Notes: generated by a model from the letters alone, not told the origin. A stretch of 64,000 nt of DNA from Gordonibacter urolithinfaciens (GCF_900199375.1 NZ_LT900217.1:1-64000); one strand, 5' to 3'. Shown: positions 32,851-41,082, counted from the first letter of the stretch. Program-made: numbers and translations.

Positions 32851-34023
32851 ATGGGATACTCCGGCTACTCTTATTCGGCCTTGACTCAGGCAGAGTTCTA
32901 CAAGGCGGAGGCCGAGCTGATACGGTTCGGCGAACGGCTCGCGCATAGCCCCAGCGCGAAGCACCTGCAGGACACGCTGCTGGCCATCGATGCCATCTTC
33001 GCCATCCGCATGTCGCATGACATGACGCTTCCGGCCGTTCCCCTGATCACCGCGTTCGATCTGTCGAACTGGAAGTACCGTGGCGATGCCGAGCGGGGCA
33101 TACGCACGCAGAGGCCGGAGTTTCGGTTCCCCGACAACTGCTTGAACGCCGCCCTGCAGGCTATTCACTATATGCAGGCCATAGAGTGGGCTTCTGCTGT
33201 GAGCAGGCAGGATGCCGCTATCACCATGGAAACCGTTCTGCACCTTCACGAGATCCTCTTGAGCGGGAAGACGGGGGACAACCGCTACCATGGTTTCAGG
33301 AGCAACTTCCTGCCGCACAAGAAAGGATCCGACCCCACCGCCATCCCTTTGGAGGTCAGCGACCTCTGCGCTTTCGCGAGCAGCGAGGCGTACTCGCCGC
33401 TCGGGCAAGCGTCCATCATCCATTGGGCTTTCGAGAGGATCGTTCCGTTCGACACGATGATCGACCGAACGGGGCTGATCCTGGCCTTCATGCCCATGTT
33501 CAGACGCGGCCTTTTCGCGAACGGCTACATGGCGCCCATATGCTGGGGCGCCTCCATCGGGAGGGAATACCGTCGGAAGCTGAAGGACTCCTCCCGCGTC
33601 GACCGCTCGCCGGGAAAGGGGGAGGACCTAAGGGAGCACTGGGCGGTATACAATGCGCAGAACACGTACCTGTCGGTGGTCGTGGCGGACTCGTTCTTGG
33701 CCGAAGCGGAGAAGCTGAGCGCGAAGTGGAGGTCGCAGAACCTGCGCATACCGGCCCATTCGGCACTGGACAAGCTGTTGGACCTGCTTTTGGGAAACCC
33801 CGGGCTCTCCACGATACGCGCTGCCGAGCTGATCGGGAAGAGCTACGGCGCCACCAACGAGGCCATCAGGCAGCTGGCTCGGGCGGGGATCGTCCGGGAA
33901 GTGGCGGTCGACGGCAGGGAGCGCATCTTCGTGTGCGGGCAGTCTGCCGCCATGATCACGGATTTTGTGGAAAGCCTGGTCAAGAAGGGCGACGAGGCGG
34001 AATCGAGCGGGGTGCGCTGCTAG
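32851..34023 (+). CDS. Fic-fold protein with inactive motif and C-terminal winged helix
   Basis: 390 residues. The region IIHWAFERIVPFDTMIDRTG at about residues 190-209 aligns with the Fic motif IHPFxDGNGRTGR, but the catalytic His is Val and the NG pair is Ile-Asp; only the P-F and R-T-G positions remain. AMP transfer is therefore unlikely. The last 90 residues (LDLLLGNPGLSTIRAAELIG, GATNEAIRQLARAGIVREVA) form a winged-helix DNA-binding domain. The gene is divergent from the DmsA-like operon and is the obvious candidate for its regulator, with the dead Fic fold as sensor. A terminator follows. Confidence 0.75.
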   Translation: MGYSGYSYSALTQAEFYKAEAELIRFGERLAHSPSAKHLQDTLLAIDAIFAIRMSHDMTLPAVPLITAFDLSNWKYRGDAERGIRTQRPEFRFPDNCLNAALQAIHYMQAIEWASAVSRQDAAITMETVLHLHEILLSGKTGDNRYHGFRSNFLPHKKGSDPTAIPLEVSDLCAFASSEAYSPLGQASIIHWAFERIVPFDTMIDRTGLILAFMPMFRRGLFANGYMAPICWGASIGREYRRKLKDSSRVDRSPGKGEDLREHWAVYNAQNTYLSVVVADSFLAEAEKLSAKWRSQNLRIPAHSALDKLLDLLLGNPGLSTIRAAELIGKSYGATNEAIRQLARAGIVREVAVDGRERIFVCGQSAAMITDFVESLVKKGDEAESSGVRC

Positions 34024-34080
34024 GTGTGCGGCTTTGCACATGCATTGCCGCCGAGCTGGGCTGGGGCGGCATGTCTTGCC

Positions 34081-34129
34081 GCGCGCAGGACAGTCGCGAT
34101 GCTGCGGCTCTCCTGCGCGCCTTCTTTCT
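34081..34129 (+). terminator. Terminator of the Fic-like gene
   Basis: Perfect 10-bp stem GCGCGCAGGA / TCCTGCGCGC (34081-34090 and 34111-34120) followed by CTTCTTTCT. Confidence 0.8.
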
Positions 34130-34140
34130 ATGACTGAGGC

Positions 34141-34374
34141 CTACTTCGCGGCTTCCGCGGTGGTGTCGCTGTGGAAGTTGGAGAAGCCGCCGACGGCGTT
34201 TGCCACGAACCTGCCCTCGCCCTTGGAGAAGAACACCTGCGCCGCCACGAGGTCCTTCAGACTGACCCCGATCTGCGCCATAGCCTCCTTCTGGCTCATC
34301 CCCGCCTCGATGAAGACGTTGAGTTCCTCCGCCTTCTTCGGTGATTCCAGAGCCATGAACTCCTCGCGATTCAT
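34141..34374 (-). CDS. Small helical protein of unknown function
   Basis: 77 residues, mostly helical by composition, beginning MNREEFMALESPKKAEELNV. The middle part (GMSQKEAMAQIGVSLKDLV) resembles a helix-turn-helix, while the end (GEGRFVANAVGGFSNFHSD) does not. ATG 34374 is chosen because GGGAGG is six bases upstream; a GTG at 34407 is possible. A TATAAT -10 box facing this gene is at 34420-34425, and the 11-bp dyad at 34449-34481 lies upstream. I do not recognise the family. Confidence 0.65.
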   Translation of the reverse strand: MNREEFMALESPKKAEELNVFIEAGMSQKEAMAQIGVSLKDLVAAQVFFSKGEGRFVANAVGGFSNFHSDTTAEAAK

Positions 34375-34448
34375 AAGGTACCTCCCCGAAAGATCGTCGC
34401 CTGCCACCCTGTAGGCCCATTATAGGAAGGGGAGGGACGTTCCCTAAG

Positions 34449-34481
34449 AACGTTTCCGTTCAGCGCGCCGACGGAAACGTT
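34449..34481. repeat. Dyad upstream of the small helical protein
   Basis: AACGTTTCCGT (34449-34459) and ACGGAAACGTT (34471-34481) are perfect 11-bp arms with an 11-base spacer, so the two half-sites are two helical turns apart. It lies 24 bases upstream of the -10 box and overlaps the expected -35 and activator region. Confidence 0.7.
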
Positions 34482-34566
34482 TGCTCGTTGGAACCTGACG
34501 GCGAATACACACGGCGCTTATATGAGCAAAGCGGCTCCTACGCGCACTGAACAAGGACCAAACTTT

Positions 34567-34607
34567 CCAGAAACATGCCTTAGAGTAACTTTAAGGCATG
34601 TTTCTGG
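34567..34607. repeat. 41-bp palindrome with TTAGAGTAACTTTAA centre
   Basis: Left half CCAGAAACATGCCTTAGAGT, centre A, right half ACTTTAAGGCATGTTTCTGG: 20-bp arms with a single mismatch. The central 15 bases match TTAGAGTWACTCTAA except at one position. It overlaps the stop codon of the membrane-protein gene at 34591 and marks the left edge of the lower-GC island. Confidence 0.85.
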
Positions 34608-35334
34608 AACCAGTATGCACAGCTTCAGCCACGCAATGGGAGCGCTTTTCATTCTGCGGCTTGCATCCTCGCTCGATCAAAATCATAAATCCAATATCCC
34701 TTGAGAACAACTCGACGCTTTCGACGGGCATTTCATTTTTCTGGTCCGCCAAATCCCACAAGGGGCCAGCTAGAGACATGAGGACGATCATCGCGAACCC
34801 GACTATTACGAAAAGAGTCGTTGCGAAGCTCATGCAGGTGGAGTCTCCAGACGAATCTGCAAGCCTCACCAAGAAAGATACAAATACTCCCACCACCAGC
34901 GCTGCATACGCGCAATCGGTGAACATCTTGCGCGCCTCGCGCCGGGCCGACAGGAACCGCTGGGCCTCTTCTCGCATGAAACCGAGGGCGTCGGGAGTCA
35001 GACCGGTTTGGGCAACAAACTTTCGCCTTATACACTCAACCTGCTTGAATACACACCCGAGGTCGCCCAACGCGCTTTTGCGCTTGAACTTGTTGAGCAA
35101 TATCGAATAGAAAAAGGAGAGAACAAGCGTGAATGCCAAGATGGCAATTTGGACAGTAACGGCAAAATCGCTCGGCAGCAGCGTTGAAGCAACAAAGCCA
35201 AGCAGGCACAGAATCAGCACTGCCAGGAAAGCCTTCGCAAAAAACGGGGCATTGGTTGCAAAGCGCCGCCAGATCGATCCCCGCTCATCCCTCGATATTC
35301 TGCCATATTTTGAAATAATAACCGAGCATAACAA
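34591..35334 (-). CDS. Four-helix membrane protein of unknown function
   Basis: About 247 residues. Two helices near residues 35-85 (FLAVLILCLLGFVASTLLP), a soluble charged middle (KFKRKSALGDLGCVFKQVEC), and two more helices (ALVVGVFVSFLVRLA, TLFVIVGFAMIVLMSLAG) are visible. The start is uncertain: TTG 35334 is my choice, GTG 35379 is also in frame but lies in short repeats. Base composition is clearly lower in GC than the neighbours, which suggests transfer. The IS at 35392 sits about 60 bases upstream and may have removed its promoter. No family recognised. Confidence 0.6.
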   Translation of the reverse strand: MLCSVIISKYGRISRDERGSIWRRFATNAPFFAKAFLAVLILCLLGFVASTLLPSDFAVTVQIAILAFTLVLSFFYSILLNKFKRKSALGDLGCVFKQVECIRRKFVAQTGLTPDALGFMREEAQRFLSARREARKMFTDCAYAALVVGVFVSFLVRLADSSGDSTCMSFATTLFVIVGFAMIVLMSLAGPLWDLADQKNEMPVESVELFSRDIGFMILIERGCKPQNEKRSHCVAEAVHTGSRNMP

Positions 35335-35391
35335 CCCCGCACCCCGATCCCTATCAACCACCGACCGACCACCGATCACCGACCAACGTAA

Positions 35392-37105
35392 ATTGAATTC
35401 TCGTAGGTAAAAACTTCACCTCCAGTCTTGCATAAATCATGTAAATGCGGATTCCGAACCGTGGCCATGGCCGTTTGTGCTTTTCCTTCTTCCCGTAGGC
35501 GAAGGACCGACAGGAAGGAGGCCCTCATGGGGGATTCCAAGGGCGGTAGGCGCCCACTCACCTACGACGACAGGCTCGCGATAGAGCGTGGCCTGAACAG
35601 AGGGGACAGGATAGCGTGGATCGCGAGGACGATTGGCCGCGCGCCCAAGGTGGTCGCCGAGGAGGTAAAGCGCAACTGGACCGACGACCCCCAGGGAATG
35701 CTCGTGGTCCGAACCCGCAACATCTGCTCGAAGGCGGGGCTCTGCGAGGTGCGCGGGCTGTGCAAGGGCATGTGCAGGGCGCGCTGCAGCAGGTGCAAGG
35801 ACTTCCTCTGTAACTCGCTCTGTCCCGATTTCGAGGCGAAGCCGTGCGAGAAGCTGGCAAGGAGCCCGTTCTGCTGCAACGCCTGCCCGAGCAGGGTCGG
35901 CGGCGGGTGCCGTCATCCCTATAGGTACTACCAGGCGAAATGGGCCCAAGACGCAGCCGACGCCAGGCGCAGCGAGTCCAGGCAGGGGATAGACTGCGAC
36001 CCCGAGGCGTTCGAGAGCGCGATAACCCTGATATCGGACGGCCTCGCCAAAGGCCAGAGCCCGCAGCACATATTCGCCGCGAACCCCGGCGCCATACCGT
36101 TCGGCGTGCGCAGCCTCTACAACTACCTCGGCGGCGCCAAGGCGGGGGATCTGTCGAAGCTCGACCTGCCGAAGGCCGTACGCTACAAGCCCAGGTCGAA
36201 GTCGAAGTCCGCCAAATCCTCCAACATTCCGCGCGAGGTGCTCGAGGGGAGGCGGTGGACGGATTTCTGCGCCCTCGACCAGGCCGACCGCGACAACGCC
36301 GTCGAGATGGACACGGTGGTCGGGAGGCAGGGCAGGGACTCGCAGTGCATCTTGACGCTGTTCGTCAGGCGCATAGGGTTCCAGTTCTACATCCTCCTAC
36401 CGGACAAGTCGGCGACCAGCGTGGTCGAGGCGCTCGACACCCTCCAGGAGCTCTGCGGGCCCCGGTTCTCCCAGGCCTTCGGCCTGATCCTCTGCGACCG
36501 CGGAAGCGAGTTCAGCGATGCGGAGCGCATCGAGCACGGCAGGAACGGCGTGAAGCGGCTGAGCCTCTTCTACTGCGATCCGCTCCAGAGCCAGCAAAAG
36601 GGACGTTGCGAGCGCTGCCACGAGGAGCTTAGGCGGATACTGCCGAAGGGAAAAACGAACTTCGACGCCTTGACCTGCCGCGACATGGCGGCGTGCATGA
36701 GCCACGTTAACAGCTACCTTCGCGGCAAGATGGACTGGATGGCGCCCGTCGAGATGGCGCGCCTCGTGCTTCCGCAAGGGCTCCTCGACGCGTACGGGGT
36801 CGAGGAGATAGAGCCGAAGGAGGTGAACCTCACGCCGCACCTCGTGCCCCACGCGATAACCCTGATCTAGCTAGTCTGGGGCACCGCATCATATCGCCGA
36901 TTTCTTTACCTGCAGTCTTTCAAAACCAGCGACGCGGGCCTGACCTGGTGCTGTCTCAAACGGTTGCCGTCTACACATAACGGACTGCGAAGGCGGTCGA
37001 TTGAAAAAGTGCAGGTAATAGACGGAACGCCGCGACCTCGAAATTGAAAAGGTAGAGGTAAACAACCATCTGATCTGCATAAACGTTAACTTACGAGAAT
37101 TCAAT
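35392..37105 (+). mobile_element. IS30-type insertion sequence A
   Basis: 1714 bp bounded by inverted repeats ATTGAATTCTCGTAGGT (35392-35408) and its complement (37089-37105) with one mismatch. It encodes one transposase. The 235-base right end carries three subterminal copies of a TTGAAA...GCAGGTAA-like block (near 36907, 37001 and 37045), probably transposase-binding sites. A 14-bp direct repeat ATCACCGACCAACG flanks the element at 35375-35388 and 37114-37127. That is longer than the 2-3 bp duplications usual for IS30. Confidence 0.8.
35527..36870 (+). CDS. IS30-family transposase with Cys-rich insert (IS A)
   Basis: 447 residues from ATG 35527, with AAGGAGG seven bases upstream. The N-terminal helix-turn-helix is LTYDDRLAIERGLNRGDRIA / WIARTIGRAPKVVAEEVKRN. 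A long cysteine-rich segment (about 60-125, with CSKAGLC, CKGMCRARCSRC, FCCNAC) is probably zinc-binding. The DDE triad is visible as EMDTVVGRQG, LILCDRGSEFSD and QKGRCERCHEELRRILPKG. Intact and probably functional. Confidence 0.88.
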   Translation: MGDSKGGRRPLTYDDRLAIERGLNRGDRIAWIARTIGRAPKVVAEEVKRNWTDDPQGMLVVRTRNICSKAGLCEVRGLCKGMCRARCSRCKDFLCNSLCPDFEAKPCEKLARSPFCCNACPSRVGGGCRHPYRYYQAKWAQDAADARRSESRQGIDCDPEAFESAITLISDGLAKGQSPQHIFAANPGAIPFGVRSLYNYLGGAKAGDLSKLDLPKAVRYKPRSKSKSAKSSNIPREVLEGRRWTDFCALDQADRDNAVEMDTVVGRQGRDSQCILTLFVRRIGFQFYILLPDKSATSVVEALDTLQELCGPRFSQAFGLILCDRGSEFSDAERIEHGRNGVKRLSLFYCDPLQSQQKGRCERCHEELRRILPKGKTNFDALTCRDMAACMSHVNSYLRGKMDWMAPVEMARLVLPQGLLDAYGVEEIEPKEVNLTPHLVPHAITLI

Positions 37106-37149
37106 CAACCCCCATCACCGACCAACGGGCTCTCCATCATTAACTTTAC

Positions 37150-37163
37150 ATAACATATGTTAT
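37150..37163. repeat. Palindrome in the inter-IS gap
   Basis: ATAACATATGTTAT, a perfect 14-bp palindrome in the 710-base gap between the two transposase genes. The gap otherwise contains the right end of IS A, the 105-bp element at 37204 and the left end of IS B; no gene is supported there. Confidence 0.5.
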
Positions 37164-37203
37164 CAATAATTCTGTTGTACCTATGGGGAAGTGCCGGGGT
37201 TAA

Positions 37204-37308
37204 TTGACAGGGCAAAGTTTGAATGGTGTCAAGTTTCGGTGAAGTTGTTACTTCACTCTGACAATCCCACGTGAGGGGATATTCGAGGTTGTTACTTTGC
37301 TCTGTCAA
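37204..37308. mobile_element. 105-bp MITE-like element between the two IS elements
   Basis: Bounded by 15-bp inverted repeats TTGACAGGGCAAAGT and ACTTTGCTCTGTCAA with one mismatch. Internally GTTGTTACTTCACTCTGACAA-type sequence (about 37244-37264) repeats the right end imperfectly, as if ends of related elements had inserted next to each other. No coding capacity. Confidence 0.55.
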
Positions 37309-37384
37309 GCTGCGGAGACGGCCATTTTCGGGCCCTTTTTGGTCGGTTTAAGCATACGCGGATCTAAGCCCCTGTCAAACGATG

Positions 37385-38999
37385 TGTCAGACTTAAGTTT
37401 GACTTCAAGGGCCTGCATCTTCCTATTCGGTTGTGTTCCCCTCGGGCGCATCGTCGTTATTTCGCTTCTTATCGTCACGTCAGGCAAATCTATCGCTCTG
37501 AACTGGTAAAACTCCTGAGAGCCTTTCTAAGGCCCCGTTTTGGTTTCGGACGGCTTCCAGGTCGTCCTTTTCGCCGTTCTCTAGCGCAGCCCCAGCTCCT
37601 TGAGGAGGCTCGGGCGCAAAATCACGCCGTCCGGCTCGACGCGCTGGATCGCCAGGCCGTCGAGAAGGTCTTCCGGCAGCACCTGGCTGGCCAGCGCGAT
37701 CGGAGCCAAGCCGCCGAGCACGGGGCGCGCGTACGAGTTCACATGGCTGCACACGATGGAAAGCTCGTAATTGGTGAGGCCTTCCAGGGACGTTCCCTTG
37801 GGCAGGATCTTGCGCAGCTCGACGTGGTTCTTCTCGCAGCGGCCTTTCTGCCCGGACTGCAGCGGGTCGCAGTAGTAGACGCTGCAGCGCTTCCCGCCGT
37901 CTATGCTCGTCTCGATCTTCTCGGGGTCCAGGAACTCGTGGCCGCGGTCGGTGAGGATGATGCCGAAGTGCTTCCTGAACTCCTCTTTGCCGCAGAGTAT
38001 CTCGATGTGGTCGAGGACGCGGCCGACGCATTCCTGCGTTTGCGCGGGCATGAGGATCATCAGCTGGAAGCAGTACCGGCGGAACAGCAGCGTGAGGATC
38101 GCCTTCTCGTCGCTCTTCTTTCCCTCGACGCAGTCCATCTCCACGGCCGACATCTGGACGTCGCTGGGCAGCTTCTGGAAGTCCTCGTAGGTGTGTCCCT
38201 GCAGGTCGGTCTTGAAAGGCAGGGTCTTCCCGCGCTTCTTGCGGGGCTTGTAGCGCATCTTCTTGGGCAGGTTGAGGTTGCAGATGTCGAGGACGCCCAG
38301 GTTGATGTAGCGGTAGAAGGTGCGGTAGCTGACGGGGAACTCGCCGCGATGCGTCTGCCAGATGTGCTCGAGGCTCTGCCCCTTCTTGAGGAGCGGCTTG
38401 ATCACGCCCACCATCTCCTCGAGCTGCTCCGGGGTGCAGTTCACCCCTTGCCGGGAGTCCACGCTGGACCAGCGCGCCTCCTCCTCGGCGAGCCTCGCGT
38501 CGTAGAACCAGTTCGGATACTGGCAGCCTATCGCGAGGCGGGTCCTGCGGCCGTTGCAGACGTAGGGAGCCCTCTCGAGCTTCGGGCAGTCCTCGATCAT
38601 CTCGAACTTGTCGCAGAGCCTGTTGCAGACGGCGTGCGAGCACCTCGCGCACTTCGAATGGCAGTCGATCCCGCAGATGCCGATCACGTCGCAGGTCGAC
38701 TTGAACCTGCACAGGTTCTTCTCCCCGAAGCTCCTGTAATGCGGGCTGTCCTGCGTCCGGTGGCGCTTGACCTCGTCGGCGACGGTCGGCCAGCTGACTT
38801 TCAGGTGCGATGCGATGGAGTTGAGGCTCTCCCCGTCGTGGAGACGGTCCTCGATGTCCCGCCTGTCCTTCATGGTCAGGTGTCCGCCTTGTTTCTTGGG
38901 CATGCTGGAGCACCTCCTTCCGGCGCCCAAGGAGGAATACCAGCATAGCAAGCGGAAACATGGCATGGCTAGTCAGTTTTGACAGACTTAAGTTAGACA
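37385..38999 (-). mobile_element. IS30-type insertion sequence B
   Basis: About 1615 bp between ends TGTCAGACTTAAGTTTGAC (37385-37403) and GACAGACTTAAGTTAGACA (38981-38999), which are imperfect inverted repeats and each nearly palindromic around ACTTAAGT. One transposase on the minus strand. A 16-base sequence GGGGAAGTGCCGG[GA]GT occurs outside both ends (37185-37200 and 39026-39041), perhaps an older flanking repeat. Confidence 0.7.
37581..38903 (-). CDS. IS30-family transposase with Cys-rich insert (IS B)
   Basis: 440 residues from ATG 38903 with AAGGAGG nine bases upstream. It has the same plan as the transposase of IS A: HTH (LTMKDRRDIEDRLHDGESLN), cysteine-rich segment (CRFKSTCDVIGICGIDCHSK, CARCSHAVCNRLC) and DDE residues in EMDCVEGKKS, ILTDRGHEFLD and QKGRCEKNHVELRKILPKG. 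The two transposases are clearly related but far from identical, and the element ends differ, so they are separate arrivals. Intact. Confidence 0.88.
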   Translation of the reverse strand: MPKKQGGHLTMKDRRDIEDRLHDGESLNSIASHLKVSWPTVADEVKRHRTQDSPHYRSFGEKNLCRFKSTCDVIGICGIDCHSKCARCSHAVCNRLCDKFEMIEDCPKLERAPYVCNGRRTRLAIGCQYPNWFYDARLAEEEARWSSVDSRQGVNCTPEQLEEMVGVIKPLLKKGQSLEHIWQTHRGEFPVSYRTFYRYINLGVLDICNLNLPKKMRYKPRKKRGKTLPFKTDLQGHTYEDFQKLPSDVQMSAVEMDCVEGKKSDEKAILTLLFRRYCFQLMILMPAQTQECVGRVLDHIEILCGKEEFRKHFGIILTDRGHEFLDPEKIETSIDGGKRCSVYYCDPLQSGQKGRCEKNHVELRKILPKGTSLEGLTNYELSIVCSHVNSYARPVLGGLAPIALASQVLPEDLLDGLAIQRVEPDGVILRPSLLKELGLR

Positions 39000-39042
39000 A
39001 ATATACGTTCGAAATGTCAATCTTGGGGGAAGTGCCGGAGTG

Positions 39043-39489
39043 CTAGCCCCAAGTTGAGTTGCCTTTGGGGGTTGTGCCCAGGTCGGTGCCGGGTGCGAGG
39101 TTTCCGTAATCGCCGGATTCGATGGCCTCGAGCACGGCCGGGTACATGAGGTACGCGGAAACCGCGTTCAGGACCAGCGCGATACTGCATACGGCGATAC
39201 CGATTATGCAAGACCGTTTAAGTCGCTTCGCTGGCGCGGCGACATCGGTCAACCTGGTAGACAGCGCGTTCAGCTTCTTGAGCGCGATGATGGCGCACAC
39301 CAGTCCGGCGGTTGCAAGGAACACGCCTCCAATGAACAAAGATACCGGCCCGGCGATGCTTGCCACCATGACGAGGTTCTGGGCCACCTTCAGGTCGCGA
39401 ACGTCGCGTTCGTTGGGCCGCAGCCTCGGGCCTTGGTTCGGAGGTTCGGGGTATCCGGGTGGCTTGGGTGGCTGATTTTGGTCATCCAT
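39043..39489 (-). CDS. Proline-rich small membrane protein, DUF4190-like
   Basis: 148 residues. A proline-rich cytoplasmic start (QPPKPPGYPEPPNQGPRLRP) is followed by helices near residues 38-75 (SIAGPVSLFIGGVFLATAGL) and 90-115 (IIGIAVCSIALVLNAVSAYL). This layout resembles DUF4190-type proteins, whose role is not known to me. The start may be ATG 39489 or a TTG at 39513; neither has a clear ribosome-binding site. It is trapped between IS B and an IS remnant. Confidence 0.55.
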   Translation of the reverse strand: MDDQNQPPKPPGYPEPPNQGPRLRPNERDVRDLKVAQNLVMVASIAGPVSLFIGGVFLATAGLVCAIIALKKLNALSTRLTDVAAPAKRLKRSCIIGIAVCSIALVLNAVSAYLMYPAVLEAIESGDYGNLAPGTDLGTTPKGNSTWG

Positions 39490-39520
39490 AGTCGATTTCG
39501 TCCAATCTGTCAAAATATCG

Positions 39521-39626
39521 CGTCTCTGACCTGCGGTTTTATAAACGAGGCTTTGAGAGCCGTTCTAAGGCCCTATCTTGCCCTTCGACGAGTCCTAGGT
39601 CATGGAAACAGGGCGTTTTCTAGCGC
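39521..39626 (-). mobile_element. Remnant of an IS B-type 3' end
   Basis: GAGAGCCGTTCTAAGGCCC (39555-39573) and GTTTTCTAGCGC (39615-39626) match GAGAGCCTTTCTAAGGCCC (37517-37535) and GTTCTCTAGCGC (37576-37587) of IS B, with almost the same distance between them. The second block includes the transposase stop in IS B. This is a decayed end of a former copy, lying just downstream of merR. Confidence 0.65.
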
Positions 39627-39638
39627 TTCGCCCACGCA

Positions 39639-40076
39639 CTATAGCATGCCGTGTCCTTGGGAGCGTTCCGCAGCTTCCAAATCCACCGTAGCGGCATGGA
39701 GGCGTTTCAGGCTCTCGTCCAGCTCCTCGCGCTGGTACTCGAGCACGGTCTCTTGCGCCCGCAAGATCGACAGGCGTTCGGCCCGGGTGGTGCCGCCACG
39801 CTTGCAGAGGCGCACGAAGTACTGGATGCCCTCGATGGACAGGCCGCTTTTGCGAAGCGCCTCGACCAGGTGCAGTTGGGCAACGTCGGCCTCGGAGAAC
39901 GTCCGCACGCCGCGCTTGTCGCGATGAAGGTTCGGGAAGAACCCGCACTTGTCGTAATAGCGGATGGTGAAAGCCGAGATTCCCGTCAAGGCGACAACGT
40001 CGCCGATGCCGTAGATCGGATCGGCTTGCGTAGCCGGGACGTCAACGATCCGGCTATTATGTCCCTCGTCGCCCAT
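39639..40076 (-). CDS. MerR-family transcriptional regulator
   Basis: 145 residues. The DNA-binding part IYGIGDVVALTGISAFTIRYYDKCG is split here at its turn: IGDVVALTGISAFTIRYYDK carries the MerR signature, then FFPNLHRDKRGVRTFSEADV. A dimerisation coiled coil follows (RAQETVLEYQREELDESLKR). The C-terminus is short and has no obvious metal-binding cysteines; a redox or small-molecule ligand is possible. Two TTAGAGTWACTCTAA dyads lie 33 and 65 bases upstream of its start inside promoter-like spacers, so autoregulation is likely. No efflux or target gene is adjacent. Confidence 0.82.
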   Translation of the reverse strand: MGDEGHNSRIVDVPATQADPIYGIGDVVALTGISAFTIRYYDKCGFFPNLHRDKRGVRTFSEADVAQLHLVEALRKSGLSIEGIQYFVRLCKRGGTTRAERLSILRAQETVLEYQREELDESLKRLHAATVDLEAAERSQGHGML

Positions 40077-40108
40077 AGGCCTCCTCGGAAGTCGACTTGA
40101 GTACGGGC

Positions 40109-40155
40109 TTAGAGTTACTCTAACCAATAACGATTTTAACTTAGAGTAACTCTAA
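40109..40155 (-). promoter_or_regulatory. merR promoter with two TTAGAGTWACTCTAA operators
   Basis: Dyads at 40109-40123 (centre T) and 40141-40155 (centre A), 32 bases apart centre to centre, or about three helical turns. Read on the minus strand, the second dyad sits between TTGCAC and TAAAAT boxes, the arrangement known for MerR-family promoters in which the operator fills the spacer. Confidence 0.7.
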
Positions 40156-40189
40156 GTGCAATATGAAAGCCTCGACCTATCCGGAACCG

Positions 40190-40636
40190 CTATGCGCCGA
40201 TGCCGCTGCTGCCGAACCCGCCGGCGCCCCGATCGGTAGCAGGAAGATCCCCACACGAATCAAACACGGCCTCGGCCACGCGCATGATGACAAGCTGCGC
40301 GATACGGTCCCCCCGCTTGACCTCGAAAGGCTCGCGCGGGTCTAGGTTGACGAGGATGGCCTTGATCTCGCCACGGTAGTTGCTGTCGATGAGCCCCGGT
40401 GCATTCACGAGCGATACGCCGTGCCTCGCCGCCAACCCGCTGCGCGGCAGGACGAAACCAGCGTAGCCGACCGGAATGGCGACGGCAATGCCGCAGGGCA
40501 CGAGCTTGCGCTCGAACGGCTGCAGCGTCTCGTCGATCGTCGAGCGCAGGTCGACGGCAGCATCGCCCGCGTAGGCGCAGGCAGGCACCGGAAGTTCGGC
40601 ATCGAGCGCCTTGAGGGGAATCGCGAGGCGCTCCAT
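40190..40636 (-). CDS. dut: dUTP diphosphatase
   Basis: 148 residues. The trimeric dUTPase motifs are present: [30 protein letters not shown] with [24 protein letters not shown], and GDRIAQLVI, with GAGGFGSSG at the C-terminus closing the active site. It converts dUTP to dUMP, keeping uracil out of DNA. Its ATG overlaps the nrdR stop (ATGA), giving a nucleotide-pool operon. Confidence 0.93.
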   Translation of the reverse strand: MERLAIPLKALDAELPVPACAYAGDAAVDLRSTIDETLQPFERKLVPCGIAVAIPVGYAGFVLPRSGLAARHGVSLVNAPGLIDSNYRGEIKAILVNLDPREPFEVKRGDRIAQLVIMRVAEAVFDSCGDLPATDRGAGGFGSSGIGA

Positions 40637-41082
40637 CAGCGCAGCCCCTCGAGGGCGGCTGCGAACTCCTCTACGTTTTGGAAGTCCTTGTAGACGCTCG
40701 CGAACCGCACGTAGGCAACATCGTCGAGCTTCGCCAGACGCACGAGAACCATATCGCCAAGTTCCTTTGACCTGATCTCGTTGCAGGAGGCGTTGCGAAG
40801 CTCGGTTTCAATACTATCGACGAGCGACGCTATCTGCTCGGGTGAGATAGGCCGCTTCCCGCAGGCAATGAGCAGGCCGCGCATGAGCTTCTGGCGGTCA
40901 TAGGCTTCGGAGGACCCATCCGCCTTGATAACGATGAGCGGGTTCTCGCCCAAACGCTCGTAGGTGGTGAATCGACGGCCGCAATCAAGGCATTCGCGTC
41001 GGCGCCGGATAGCCGTGCCATCCTCGGAAGGGCGCGAGTCCACCACTTTTGATTCGGGGTTTCCGCAGGAAGGACAGCGCAT
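40636..41082 (-). CDS. nrdR: Transcriptional repressor NrdR
   Basis: 148 residues: an N-terminal zinc ribbon (Cys 3, 6, 31, 34 in [17 protein letters not shown] and [13 protein letters not shown]) and an ATP-cone domain ([20 protein letters not shown]). NrdR senses ATP/dATP and represses ribonucleotide reductase genes. The start is ATG 41082, the first residue of the ribbon; the frame stays open upstream without homology. Co-translated with dut. Confidence 0.93.
   Translation of the reverse strand: MRCPSCGNPESKVVDSRPSEDGTAIRRRRECLDCGRRFTTYERLGENPLIVIKADGSSEAYDRQKLMRGLLIACGKRPISPEQIASLVDSIETELRNASCNEIRSKELGDMVLVRLAKLDDVAYVRFASVYKDFQNVEEFAAALEGLR

Noticed and set aside
32716-33423. 235-codon minus-strand frame opposite the Fic-like gene
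   Set aside because: Antisense to a gene with a recognisable domain plan and promoter; composition typical of a shadow frame.
37105-37308. 67-codon minus-strand frame in the gap between the IS elements
   Set aside because: It starts with TTG inside a terminal inverted repeat, crosses the 105-bp element and ends at the IS A inverted repeat; no ribosome-binding site.
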